A stretch of DNA of 56,172 nucleotides from Micrococcus terreus (lineage in GTDB: Bacteria; Actinomycetota; Actinomycetes; Actinomycetales; Micrococcaceae), in assembly GCF_900116905.1 (NCBI RefSeq), contig NZ_FPCG01000013.1, forward strand, positions 1 through 56,172. Direction: 5' to 3'. The translations under genes and the position numbers were made by a program. The notes below the pieces were generated by a model, which was given only the letters and a program-made list of their open reading frames with translations, was not told where the DNA came from and made no database searches. Positions 7,005 through 15,654 of this stretch are shown here, in pieces. Positions within the stretch are counted from its first letter, which is position 1; each line of letters opens with the position of its first letter.

Positions 7005-8761
7005 TGGACGTGACGGAGGCCAGCATCGCCGAGCTGAGGGCGGCCCTGGAGTCCGGACGGACCACGAGCCTCGAGCTGGTGCGCGCCTACCGCGAGCGCA
7101 TCGACCGCTTCGACCGCCAGGCCGCAGGGTCCACCCACGCGGCTGACGGCGGGGTCCCGCTGAACTCGGTGGTCGTGGACAATCCCGAAGCCGAGGCCGA
7201 AGCCGAGGCATCGGACGCGCGCCGCGCTGCTGGTCAGACCCTGGGCCCCCTGGACGGGATCCCGTACACCGCCAAGGACTCGTTCCTGACCCGCGGACTG
7301 ACTGCGGCGGCTGGTTCGCCGGCGTTCGGTGAGCTGGTCGCCCACCAGGATGCCTTCACCATCGAGCGGCTGCGTGACGCCGGGGCCGTGCTGATCGGGC
7401 TGACGAACATGCCGCCGATGGCCAATGGAGGCATGCAGCGTGGCCTGTACGGCCGGGCGGAGAGTCCGTACAACCCCGAGTTCCTCACCAGCGCCTTCGC
7501 CTCCGGGTCCTCCAACGGCTCGGGCACGGCCACGGCCGCCAGCTTCGCCGCGTTCGGGCTGGGCGAGGAGACCTGGTCCTCCGGGCGGGCTCCGGCCTCG
7601 TGCAACGCACTGTGCGCCTACACCCCCTCCCGGGGTGTCATCTCGGTGCGGGGGAACTGGCCGTTGGTGCCCACCATGGACGTGGTGGTCCCCCACACCC
7701 GCAGCATGGCCGATCTGCTCGAGGTCCTGGACGTGATCGTGGCCGATGACCACACCGCTCGCGGGGACTTCTGGCGCGTCCAGCCCTGGGTGCCCATCCC
7801 CCGGGCCTCCGAGGTGCGGCCGGACTCCTATCCGGCAGTGGCCCGGTCCGCTGCCGGCGCCCTGGAAGGTGTCCGCCTGGGGATCCCCCGGATGTACATC
7901 AACGCCGACCCCCAGGCCGGTACCGGCCCGGACCACACGGACCAGCCCGGGATCGGCGGGCCCATGGGCCAGCGCATCCACACCCGGGAGTCCGTCATGG
8001 ACCTGTGGCACGCTGCCCGCGCCGATCTGGAGAAGGCGGGGGCCGTCGTCGTGGAGGTCGACTTCCCGGTAGTCACCCGCTACGAGGGCGACCGTCCCGG
8101 CGCACCCACGATCTCCACCCGCGGTCTGGTCTCGGCCGACTACCTGCACCATGAGATCACCGACCTCTCGGCCTGGGCCTGGGAGGACTTCCTGCAGGTC
8201 AATGCAGACCCTGCCCTGCACTCCCTGACCCAGGTGGACGGCGCACAGATCTTCCCCCACCCGGAGGGAGCCCTGCCGGACCGCTATGTGGGCTTCGACG
8301 ATGACATCGCCACCTATCCGGAGCTGATTCGCCACGACGGCCTGCGGCCCCTGGAGCAGATCCCCCACCTGGCCGACGGGATCCGCGGCCTGGAGGCGAC
8401 CCGCCGGGCGGACCTGGAGGACTGGATGACCGAGCTGGGACTGGACGCGGTTCTCTTCCCCGCCCTGGCCGACGTCGGGCCCGCGGATGCGGATGTGGAC
8501 CCGGACTCGGCCGACCAGGCCTGGCGAAACGGGGTGTGGGTGGCCAACGGCAACCTCGTCCCGCGCCACCTGGGCATCCCCACGGTGACCGTGCCGATGG
8601 GCACCATGGCAGACCTCGGCATGCCCGTGGGGCTGACCTTCGCCGGGCGGGCCTATGAGGACACCCTGTTGCTGCGCCTCGCCGCGGCCTTCGAGGCCAC
8701 CGGGAACGACGACGGCCGGCCAGGCAGGCGCACCGCGCCGGCTCGCACCAGCGGGAGCTGA
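7001..8761 (+). CDS. Amidase-signature-family amidase
   Basis: 586 residues, somewhat longer than typical. The catalytic lysine is in YTAKDSF, the glycine/serine loop is ASGSSNGSGTA, and the cis-serine/nucleophile segment is EETWSSGRAPAS, the Lys-Ser-Ser arrangement of this family. It is translationally coupled to agmatine deiminase. In the classic pathway the next step, hydrolysis of N-carbamoylputrescine, is done by a nitrilase-type enzyme (AguB) that is missing here, so this amidase may replace it. That is inference; other amides are possible. The second ATG at 7004 is an alternative start. A strong hairpin follows the stop. Confidence 0.83.
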   Translation: MMDVTEASIAELRAALESGRTTSLELVRAYRERIDRFDRQAAGSTHAADGGVPLNSVVVDNPEAEAEAEASDARRAAGQTLGPLDGIPYTAKDSFLTRGLTAAAGSPAFGELVAHQDAFTIERLRDAGAVLIGLTNMPPMANGGMQRGLYGRAESPYNPEFLTSAFASGSSNGSGTATAASFAAFGLGEETWSSGRAPASCNALCAYTPSRGVISVRGNWPLVPTMDVVVPHTRSMADLLEVLDVIVADDHTARGDFWRVQPWVPIPRASEVRPDSYPAVARSAAGALEGVRLGIPRMYINADPQAGTGPDHTDQPGIGGPMGQRIHTRESVMDLWHAARADLEKAGAVVVEVDFPVVTRYEGDRPGAPTISTRGLVSADYLHHEITDLSAWAWEDFLQVNADPALHSLTQVDGAQIFPHPEGALPDRYVGFDDDIATYPELIRHDGLRPLEQIPHLADGIRGLEATRRADLEDWMTELGLDAVLFPALADVGPADADVDPDSADQAWRNGVWVANGNLVPRHLGIPTVTVPMGTMADLGMPVGLTFAGRAYEDTLLLRLAAAFEATGNDDGRPGRRTAPARTSGS

Positions 8762-8780
8762 GTGCTGGACCGAGCGGTCC

Positions 8781-8831
8781 GCGCAGAGAAGGGGAGCAGT
8801 GCCGGATCGGCACTGCTCCCCTTCTCTGCGC
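8781..8831. terminator. Very strong bidirectional terminator hairpin
   Basis: A perfect 23-bp inverted repeat (8781-8803 and 8809-8831) with a 5-base loop lies between the convergent amidase and APC permease genes. The arms begin GCGCAGAGAAGGGG and end CCCCTTCTCTGCGC. There is no long T tract, as is common in actinobacterial terminators. Confidence 0.85.
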
Positions 8832-8857
8832 GCCCCGGGGTGAGGCGCGGGCTGACC

Positions 8858-10423
8858 TCAGACCGTCAGCATGCTCGAGGTGTCGTCCGAGACGGAGTCC
8901 TCACGGCGCAGGGTCTCTCCGAGGAAGAACCCCGGGTGGCGCAGCCGGGTCCAGACCATCAGGACCACGCCGAGCACCAGCACGCCCATGCCGAGCACGA
9001 ACACCATGCCCAGTCCGCCGATCGAGGAGCCCGAACCGTAGTCCGGGTCCATGGAGTCGAACGCGGTGATGAAGAACATGACCATCAGCACCAGTCCGCC
9101 GATCAGCGGGAACAGGAAGCGGAACAGCGTGGTGCGCACGGAGACGAACAGCTCCCGGCGGAAGTACCAGACGCAGGCCAGCGCGGTGACCCCGTAGTAG
9201 AAGCAGATCATCAGGCCCAGTGCCGTGATGGTGTCCCACAGGGCGTTCTCGGAGAGCAGCCGGGTGATGGTGTAGAAGCCGGCGGCGGCCAGCGCGGAGG
9301 CGATCGTGGCCACACCCGGGGACTTGAAGCGCGGGCTGATCTTGGCGAACACCGGAGGCAGCGCCCGGTAGTACCCCATCGCCAGCAGGGTGCGCGCCGG
9401 TGAGACCATGGTGGACTGCAGCGAGGCGAAGGAGCTGGAGAGGATCGCGATGGACATCAGCAGCGCGAACGGCCCCATGACCGGCCCGGCCAGCACCGCG
9501 AAGAGGGACTCCTGGTTGTCCGGGTTGCCCGCACCCAGCCCGTCCGCACCCACGCCGGCCCAGGCGATGATGGCCAGGGCGGAGAGCACGTAGACGGCGA
9601 TGATCACCAGCACCGTGATGGTGGCGGCACGGCCGGGCGTCTTCTCCGGGTCTTTGGTCTCCTCGTTCATGGTCAGGGTCACGTCCCATCCCCAGAACAT
9701 GAAGATAGACAGGGAGATGCCGGCGGCCAGGATGGAGAAGTCGGAGATCTCCAGGGGGTTGAACCAGGAGGGCTGGATGGGGGTGACGTCGAACCCGCCG
9801 CCGGAGTAGGCCTGGACCAGCGCGGCCACGGCGAACCCGCCGAGCACCAGCAGCTGGAAGCCCACCAGCACGTACTGCACCTTCTGGGTGGACTCCAGTC
9901 CCCGGTAGGAGATGTACGCCGCCACCGCGATGAACACCAGCGTGGTGGGGATGTTGACCCACAGGTTGGTGGTCAGCTCCGCCAGGGACGCGTTGCCGGT
10001 GATCTGGGCCAGCAACAGGTAGAAGAAGTCCACCGCCACCGCCGCCAGGTTGGACAGCACGATCACCGTGGCGGCGATCAGCCCCCAGCCGCCCATCCAG
10101 CCCACATAGGGACCGAAGGCCTTGGTGGCCCAGGTGAAGGAGGTGCCCGAGTCCGGGACCCGGTTGTTCAGCTCGCGGTAGCCGAACGCCACCAGCAGCA
10201 TGGGGATGAAGCCCAGCAGCAGGATGGCCGGGACATACTGCCCCACCTCGGCGATGGTGGGTCCCAGTCCGGAGGTCAGGGTGTAGGCGGGGGCGATGCA
10301 GCTGATGCCGATCACCACGGCGCCGAGCAGACCCACCCGGCCGGTGGTCAGCCCCTTGGCGGAAGTGCCCGCGGCGGACTGGGTCGCTGCGCGGCCTGGA
10401 GTGGCGGGAGTGCGGTCGGTCAT
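8858..10423 (-). CDS. APC-superfamily amino acid/polyamine permease
   Basis: 521 residues with about 12-14 hydrophobic segments. The first membrane segment carries the APC signature GLLGAVVIGISCIAPAYTLTSGLGP. It imports amino acids or amines, usually by proton coupling. It is the last gene of an operon with an amine oxidase and a universal stress protein (ATGA overlap of 4 bp with the latter), so a polyamine such as putrescine or agmatine is the likely cargo. The cytoplasmic tail ends with a short acidic/serine stretch. Substrate is inference from context. Confidence 0.85.
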   Translation of the reverse strand: MTDRTPATPGRAATQSAAGTSAKGLTTGRVGLLGAVVIGISCIAPAYTLTSGLGPTIAEVGQYVPAILLLGFIPMLLVAFGYRELNNRVPDSGTSFTWATKAFGPYVGWMGGWGLIAATVIVLSNLAAVAVDFFYLLLAQITGNASLAELTTNLWVNIPTTLVFIAVAAYISYRGLESTQKVQYVLVGFQLLVLGGFAVAALVQAYSGGGFDVTPIQPSWFNPLEISDFSILAAGISLSIFMFWGWDVTLTMNEETKDPEKTPGRAATITVLVIIAVYVLSALAIIAWAGVGADGLGAGNPDNQESLFAVLAGPVMGPFALLMSIAILSSSFASLQSTMVSPARTLLAMGYYRALPPVFAKISPRFKSPGVATIASALAAAGFYTITRLLSENALWDTITALGLMICFYYGVTALACVWYFRRELFVSVRTTLFRFLFPLIGGLVLMVMFFITAFDSMDPDYGSGSSIGGLGMVFVLGMGVLVLGVVLMVWTRLRHPGFFLGETLRREDSVSDDTSSMLTV

Positions 10424-11358
10424 GGGGTCTTCTCTTCTGCAGGGCCCGCCTCAGCGGTGTGGGTGGACAGGCCGGTGTAGCCCGCGGGGACCACGACCAT
10501 GGGGACGGGGATGCTGCGCAGCATCTTGGCGGCGGTGCTGCCCAGGAACAGTCGGCCGCGGGCGGCCATCCGAGATGACCCGACGACGGCCACCTCCTCG
10601 GCCTCCCAGTCCAGTTCGTCCATGGCATAGTCCACGGTCTTGCCGGTCACCACCTGGGTGGAGGCGGTCCCGGCCTCCACCATCTCCTGGGCGGTCTCAC
10701 CCAACCGCTCGTTGCCGTACCGGGTGACGGACTGGAGGACGCCCAGGTTCATCGCCCGGGTGCTGTCATCGAGCTGCTCCTCGTCCTGGTTCCCCACCAG
10801 CAGGAGGGAGACCAGACGCAGTCCGGCCGAGCGGCGCCGAGCCGCCTGCACGGACAGGCCGATCACGTCCACGGCACCGGGCTTGGGGCCGAACATGCAG
10901 GTGATGCGGCTGATCGGCCCGGACTGGCGGTAGCCGTGCGGGGCCAGGGCCACCGGGACCGGGGAGGAGTGCAGCAGGGCGGCGGCCACCGAGCCCACGC
11001 GGTAGCGGCGCAGCACCCCGCCCTCACGTGCGCCCACCACGATCATGAAGCAGTCCAGCTCCTCCGCGGCCTGGATCAGACCCTCGGCTTCGGACTCACC
11101 ACGGACCACCTGACCCACGGCGGCGACGTCGTCGGGAATCATCTCCAGGGCACCCTGCAGCCACTGCCCCAGCTGCTCCTCCAGGATGGAGGCGTACCCC
11201 CGGTCGTGCGGGTAGACCCCGGCATAGGGCCCGTCCTGGGGTGCCACCACGGCCACCTGCAGCTCGATGTCCTGACCGCGGGCCAGGGCGATCGCCAGGT
11301 TCAGGGCATCTCGCCCGTAGTCGGTGGCCACATAGCCCACCAGGATTCTGCGCGTCAT
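10420..11358 (-). CDS. Tandem universal stress protein (two UspA domains)
   Basis: 312 residues from ATG 11358, preceded by GAGGGGCTGAG. Two UspA folds follow each other. Domain 1 runs from about residue 1 (RRILVGYVATDYGRDAL) to the ATP-loop-like VVGAREGGVLRRYRVGSVAAALL. Domain 2 ends with VVGSSRMAARGRLFLGSTAAKMLRSIPVPMVVVP, matching G-x2-G-x9-G(S/T) ATP-binding signatures. It lies between the amine oxidase (2-bp gap) and the permease (4-bp overlap). Usp proteins next to transporters often modulate them; a role in tuning permease activity is a guess from position. Confidence 0.85.
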   Translation of the reverse strand: MTRRILVGYVATDYGRDALNLAIALARGQDIELQVAVVAPQDGPYAGVYPHDRGYASILEEQLGQWLQGALEMIPDDVAAVGQVVRGESEAEGLIQAAEELDCFMIVVGAREGGVLRRYRVGSVAAALLHSSPVPVALAPHGYRQSGPISRITCMFGPKPGAVDVIGLSVQAARRRSAGLRLVSLLLVGNQDEEQLDDSTRAMNLGVLQSVTRYGNERLGETAQEMVEAGTASTQVVTGKTVDYAMDELDWEAEEVAVVGSSRMAARGRLFLGSTAAKMLRSIPVPMVVVPAGYTGLSTHTAEAGPAEEKTP

Positions 11359-11360
11359 GC

Positions 11361-12875
11361 TCAGCCCCTCTCGATGATCCGCTGCGCGGCGATCTCGCCC
11401 TGCCGGATGGCGCCGTCCACGTGCTGGTATCCCTCGGCGGCGATGTCCGAGCAGGCGTAGTGGATGGGTCCGGTGGGCTGGTTCTGCAGGTGGCCCCAGC
11501 GGGAGAGCCCGCCGAGGTCGTAGCTGGTGGCGTACGCGCCTCGGGTCCACTCCTCGGCGGCCATGTCCGAGAGGTAGAAGGCGATCGGCTCCATGGTCTT
11601 CGGGCCCAGGTAGTCGGCCATGGCCGAGAGGATCGCGTGCTGGCGCTCCTGCGGCGAGAGCTTCCACATCTGCTCGGCGTAGACGTCCGAGACGAAGCCC
11701 ACCAGGGTGCCGAACGGGTCCTCCTGACCGGCCTGCCCGCCGGCGAAGTTGGCACCGTAGTTGGTGTTGTCGTAGACCTCCTGCACCAGACGGCCGCCGC
11801 CGAACCCGGTGCCGGACAGGCCCTCCTCGCGCCAGAACGGGGTCTCGTAGACGGCGTGGACCTTGATGACCAGGCCCATGGAGAGATGCTGGTGGACGAT
11901 CTGCTGCTCGCGCGGCAGCGGCGGGACATAGGAGATGCGCTCGTACAGGTTCGGCGGGACGGCCAGCACGGCGTAGCGGGCGCGCACCACGGCACGATCG
12001 GAGCAGGCGGTGACGGAGCCGGGTCCGCCGTCGTTGTCCACACCGTTGCGCACGTCTGCGGGGACGTGGTTGAGCGGGTCCGCCGTGGACTCATCCGGGG
12101 TGGCCCATTCCAGGGTGCGGACCGGGGAGTCCAGGATGACGTCCTCGCCCAGCTCCTCGGCGAGCTTCAGGGAGACCGACTGCATGCCGCCCTCCACGCG
12201 GCGGTCCAGGATGAAGTCCTCGTCCACCAGGTTGGAGAAGGACCCGGCGGAGGCGGCCATCAGCACGGCCTGCAGGGTGGAGAAGGTGTGCGAGGGCTTG
12301 GTGAGCATGCCGGAGGCCACGTAGATGGAGACGTTGTCGATCGCCTCCTGGTCGTCCGACTGCTGCTTGAGCCACTCACGGAAGGAGATGGCGTCCAGCT
12401 CGGCGGCCTTCGGGTGGGCCCAGGGCTCCTCCGCTCCGATCTCCGCGGCGAGCTGGTCCAGGGTGGCGATCAGCTGGTCCATCTCGGCCTGGGTCTTCTC
12501 CGAGGCGGGGAAGGTGGTGCCCTCATACTCGTGACGGGTGCCGTCCGGGGAGACGTAGATGGAGGTGCCCTCGCGGTAGCGGGGGAAGGTCTCCAGGCCG
12601 AGCTCGTCCACCAGCTCGATCAGCCGGGTCTGATCCGGGGAGATCCACTGGCCGCCGATCTCGATGAAGTGCTCACGGCCCTGGGCGTCGGCCACCTTGC
12701 CGTTCCAGGTACGGCCGCCCACGCGCGGGCGGGCCTCGAGCACGGCCACGCTGCGGCCGGCCTTCTTCAGGGTGCGCGCGGCCATCAGGCCGGCAGGTCC
12801 GGCACCGATCACGACGACGTCACGCTCGATCTCCAGGCGGTCACCGGCTGAGGCGGGGGTGGGGTTCTGCGACAT
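11361..12875 (-). CDS. Flavin monoamine oxidase, probable putrescine oxidase
   Basis: 504 residues from ATG 12875. The FAD-binding Rossmann segment VVVIGAGPAGLMAARTLKKAG lies at about residues 22-42, followed by RPRVGGRTWNG, the monoamine-oxidase pattern. The C-terminal flavin segment HYACSDIAAEGYQHVDGAI fits the same family. Such enzymes oxidise amines to aldehydes with release of hydrogen peroxide and ammonia. Actinobacterial putrescine oxidases have this size and build. Its operator matches that of the agmatine operon, which supports putrescine as substrate. An in-frame start at 12929 would lie within the operator. Tyramine or histamine oxidase remain alternatives. Confidence 0.8.
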   Translation of the reverse strand: MSQNPTPASAGDRLEIERDVVVIGAGPAGLMAARTLKKAGRSVAVLEARPRVGGRTWNGKVADAQGREHFIEIGGQWISPDQTRLIELVDELGLETFPRYREGTSIYVSPDGTRHEYEGTTFPASEKTQAEMDQLIATLDQLAAEIGAEEPWAHPKAAELDAISFREWLKQQSDDQEAIDNVSIYVASGMLTKPSHTFSTLQAVLMAASAGSFSNLVDEDFILDRRVEGGMQSVSLKLAEELGEDVILDSPVRTLEWATPDESTADPLNHVPADVRNGVDNDGGPGSVTACSDRAVVRARYAVLAVPPNLYERISYVPPLPREQQIVHQHLSMGLVIKVHAVYETPFWREEGLSGTGFGGGRLVQEVYDNTNYGANFAGGQAGQEDPFGTLVGFVSDVYAEQMWKLSPQERQHAILSAMADYLGPKTMEPIAFYLSDMAAEEWTRGAYATSYDLGGLSRWGHLQNQPTGPIHYACSDIAAEGYQHVDGAIRQGEIAAQRIIERG

Positions 12876-12918
12876 GGTGAGGACAGCTCCTGTGGAAGGG
12901 ATTCTGCGGCGCCCGTAA

Positions 12919-12933
12919 ATGAACGCCATTCAT
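12919..12933. promoter_or_regulatory. Operator shared with the agmatine deiminase promoter
   Basis: ATGAACGCCATTCAT, an inverted repeat of 5-bp arms with 5-base centre, between the divergent amine oxidase and TetR genes. It differs from the copy at 5812-5826 only at three inner positions. Confidence 0.65.
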
Positions 12934-12954
12934 ATAGTGCTGGCGGTCACTATA
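12933..12954. promoter_or_regulatory. Second palindrome in the amine oxidase/TetR promoter region
   Basis: TATAGTG, 8 bases, CACTATA: a perfect 7-bp inverted repeat that shares one base with the preceding operator. TATACT (12951-12956) is a good -10 box towards the TetR gene, so binding here would be autoregulatory. Confidence 0.5.
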
Positions 12955-12986
12955 CTCGGAACATCACCCCCGCGAAAGGACCCGTC

Positions 12987-13724
12987 ATCACTTCCCCCGC
13001 AGCACCGCCCACCCGCTCGAAGGGACGCCCCGCGAACCCCCTGGTCACCCGGGAGCGGATCGCCGAGGCCGCCCTGGACCTGGTGGTGGAGCACGGGTAC
13101 GACCGGCTGACCATGGCCGGAGTGGCCCGGCGGATCGGAGTGTCACCGAGCGCGCTGTACAACCACGTGGACGGCAAGTCCGCCCTGCTGGCCGTGCTGC
13201 AGGACGCGGTGATGGGACTGGTGGACGTGGATCCCCTGCATGCCGCCGTGCGCGGTGAGGTGCCCGTGGCCGAAGCCATGCGCGCGTGGGCCCGGTCCTA
13301 CCGAGAGGTGTTCGCCCGGCATACGCCATTGATCCCGGTGATCGCCACGCTCCCGGTGGCCGGTGCACCCGCCACCCAGGCCATGTACGACGCCGTGGCC
13401 GCCGCCCTGCGCACCGGGGGTGTGCCGGACGGGCAGATCATGCCCCGGGTGATCGCCTGCGAGTCCTTCATCTACGGCTCCGCGTTCGACGTCCACGCCC
13501 CAGCCCACCTGTTCGAGACCGTCCCGGGCGACGCCGAGCTGCCGGCCTTCGCCGCAGCGTCGGCGTCGTTCCGCGCGGCAGCGGGTGGGGCGGGCGCCGG
13601 TGCCGGTGCCGGTGCCGGTGCCGGTGCAGATGCTGACGGTGGTGCTGCCGCGGACGCCCCGCCGAACCCCTATGCCGACGCACCCTTCGAGCACGGCCTG
13701 GACCTGCTGCTCGCCGGGCTCTGA
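12987..13724 (+). CDS. TetR-family regulator, apparent ATC start codon
   Basis: The helix-turn-helix region is RERIAEAALDLVVEHGYD followed by LTMAGVARRIGVSPSALYNHV, a standard TetR N-terminus; the C-terminal part is a ligand domain ending in an Ala/Gly repeat tail. The frame is open upstream of the first GTG (13083), but starting there would cut off helix 1. No ATG, GTG or TTG exists in frame before it. A good ribosome site (GAAAGGA, 12974-12980) sits 6 bases before ATC at 12987, giving ITSPAAPPTRSKGRP as N-terminus. So the start is either a rare ATC, a CTG at 13041, or an ATG changed by mutation or sequencing error. It diverges from the amine oxidase operon and probably represses both polyamine promoters. 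Confidence 0.72.
   Translation: MTSPAAPPTRSKGRPANPLVTRERIAEAALDLVVEHGYDRLTMAGVARRIGVSPSALYNHVDGKSALLAVLQDAVMGLVDVDPLHAAVRGEVPVAEAMRAWARSYREVFARHTPLIPVIATLPVAGAPATQAMYDAVAAALRTGGVPDGQIMPRVIACESFIYGSAFDVHAPAHLFETVPGDAELPAFAAASASFRAAAGGAGAGAGAGAGAGADADGGAAADAPPNPYADAPFEHGLDLLLAGL
13596..13625 (+). repeat. Hexanucleotide microsatellite in the TetR gene
   Basis: Five perfect tandem copies of GCCGGT encode an Ala-Gly run near the C-terminus of the TetR regulator. Copy number can change in steps of two residues without breaking the frame. Confidence 0.9.
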
Positions 13725-13792
13725 ACTGCGCCGAACCGTCTGCCCCCCTCGGACGGAATGCTGTTGCACGCTTTGTCTCCCCGCGCGGATGT

Positions 13793-13841
13793 GTTGCACG
13801 AGTTGTCGAGAAACCCGCTCTCCAACGACAGGTGGTGCAAC
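13793..13841. repeat. Imperfect inverted repeat in the TetR-DUF899 gap
   Basis: Arms GTTGCACGAGTTGTCG (13793-13808) and CGACAGGTGGTGCAAC (13826-13841) pair at 13 of 16 positions. A further GTTGCAC lies at 13763-13769. It is the main structure in the 290-bp gap 13725-14014, which otherwise shows no gene. It could be a terminator for the TetR gene or a remnant of a dispersed element. Confidence 0.45.
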
Positions 13842-14014
13842 AGGGTTCGAAAAACCGCCCAGGAGTGTAACTCAGCGGCAGATGCGGCCACCTGGTTCAG
13901 CTTGGATGCACACCCAGACCGCTCTCCCACCCTTGAGGTGCGCCGCACAGGAGGCCTACGGTTCTGGCACTCCACAGAACCGTCTGTGGAGGCTCCCACG
14001 AACCGAGGTCCGTC

Positions 14015-14710
14015 ATGACCACCGAACGCACCGCCCTGCCGCCCGTCGTGGACGCCGAGACCTGGCGGCGTGAGCTCGACGCCCTGCGCGTGCGGGAGAA
14101 GGCCGCCACGCGCGAGCTGGACGCGATCGCCGCCCAGCGCCGCCGCCTGCCCATGGTCGCCTTGCCGGACTACACCCTGGAGTCCGCCGACGGCCCCGTC
14201 CGCCTTCTCGACCTTTTCGAGGGCCGCTCCCAGCTGATCACCTACCACCACATGTGGTCCCCGGACTCCGAGTGGCAGTGCGGCGGCTGCACGTACTTCA
14301 GCAGCCAGTTCACCCGGCTGGACTTCCTGGACCGCTACGACGCCCGGTTCGTGATCGTCACCCAGGGTCCGCTCCACGACGCCCTGGCCTACCGGAAGAG
14401 GGTCGGCAATCAGATGGAGTGGTACTCCACCGCAAACAGTCCGTTCGGTGCGGACGTGGACGCCCCAGCAGGCGGCGAGTTCGCTCTGAACGTGTTCCTG
14501 CGGGACGGGGACACCGTCCACCGCACCTGGACCACCGGCAGCCGGGGCCTGGAGCAGGTCTCCCACATCTTCCCGCTGATCGACCTGCTCCCCTGGGGCC
14601 GGCAGGAGCTCTGGCAGGACGTCCCGGAGGGCTGGCCGCAGTCAGAGACCTACTCCCGGTGGCTGGAGTCCGCGGACGTTGCCGCACTCTACGGACGGGC
14701 CCCAGCCTGA
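14015..14710 (+). CDS. DUF899 (thioredoxin-like) protein
   Basis: 231 residues. The N-terminal part is a charged helix (WRRELDALRVREKAATRELDAI...). A thioredoxin-fold region follows, with LLDLFEGRSQLITYHHMW and WQCGGCTYFSSQ, and a CGGC pair in place of the usual C-x2-C thioredoxin site. The segment LNVFLRDGDTVHRTWTT is typical of DUF899. Biochemical function is unknown; redox activity is plausible from the CGGC motif. The start is ATG 14015. It converges with the DUF2332 gene, whose stop lies 17 bp beyond its own. Confidence 0.8.
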   Translation: MTTERTALPPVVDAETWRRELDALRVREKAATRELDAIAAQRRRLPMVALPDYTLESADGPVRLLDLFEGRSQLITYHHMWSPDSEWQCGGCTYFSSQFTRLDFLDRYDARFVIVTQGPLHDALAYRKRVGNQMEWYSTANSPFGADVDAPAGGEFALNVFLRDGDTVHRTWTTGSRGLEQVSHIFPLIDLLPWGRQELWQDVPEGWPQSETYSRWLESADVAALYGRAPA

Positions 14711-14727
14711 CCCCGACCAGCCCCGAC

Positions 14728-15654
14728 TCACAGCGGCTGGATCCACGCCCCATGCGGTCCCACCAGGGCGGTGGGCTCTCCGTCCACGGACTGCACGAAG
14801 AACGGCTCCGTCATCTCTGCGGCCGCCTCCGCTGCCCCGCGGTGCACGTCCGGCAGGACGTTGACCCCCTCCTGGCTCACCCAGTGACCCGGCAGCTCCC
14901 GCAGCGTGTCCGCCAGAGCCAGCCGGGCGTCGTCGGGAAGGTAGGCCAGGACCGCGGTGTGGAAGACCACCAGTGTGAGGTCTCCCGGCACCTGCTCCAC
15001 CAGTCGGTGCAGCGCGGGCACCCCCGGCTCGGACAGGTCTCCGGGCAGGATGCGCGGCTTCACCTGTGCGGCGAGGGCACCGGCCTGCCGCAGCCGGGCT
15101 CGGCGTTCGTGGTGCTCGGGCCAGACGAGGGTCTGCAGCCACGCGGTGGTGTCCGGGTCGGCGGCGTCCAGGGGGTTCAGGTCCAGTCCGGCGCGCCAGG
15201 CCACCGGCGGGATTCCCGACGGCGGCCCCAGCCATCCGCGGTCAGGCTCGGCTGAGGTGGTGGTCCAGTCGCCGCGGAGCTCGCAGTCCAGGACGGGCGG
15301 CTCCAGGCCGGGGAGGGAGACGGTGGCGGAGATGTCCGTGGTGCGGTCCGCGCCCGTGGCTCCGAAGGCATCCGTCCGGTACCGGTAGGCGTAGTGGTCC
15401 GGCAGCAGGCAGAGCCCGGCGGCGGCGCCGAACACCAGGTTGGGCTACCGTTTGGCGCCCAGGTCCGCCAGGTGCTCGACCAGCTCCGGGGTGTCCGCCA
15501 CCCCGTGCGCCCAGTCCGCGTACTGCGGGGAGGTGCCGGCCGCCTCCACGTCCGCCCAGTGGCGGTACCGCGCGGCGATGTCCTCGTTCGAGGACCGACC
15601 TCCAGCGGCACCCCTCCCCCGGTCGTCCGGCCCTGACCCGCCGACCGGCTCCAT
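14728..15654 (-). pseudogene. DUF2332 protein gene interrupted by one in-frame TAG
   Basis: From ATG 15654 the frame runs 69 codons to TAG (15447-15445) and then continues in the same frame without another stop to TGA at 14728. The junction reads LADLGAKR-stop-PNLVFGAAAG. The family has KRxPN at this point, so the stop most likely replaces glutamine (CAG to TAG, one base). The remainder keeps DUF2332 features such as PPVAWRAGLDLNPLD and LVVFHTAVLAYLP. It is the last gene of an operon, its ATG overlapping the amidohydrolase TGA (TGATG). It is either a recent pseudogene or read through. Internal GTG codons could also restart translation at 15435. Confidence 0.8.

Noticed and set aside
13860-13935. 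tRNA-like stretch with GTGTAACTCAGCGGCAG and an upstream GGTTCGAAAA
   Set aside because: The D-arm-like piece is there, but I could not build an anticodon arm, T arm in the right order or a closing acceptor stem.
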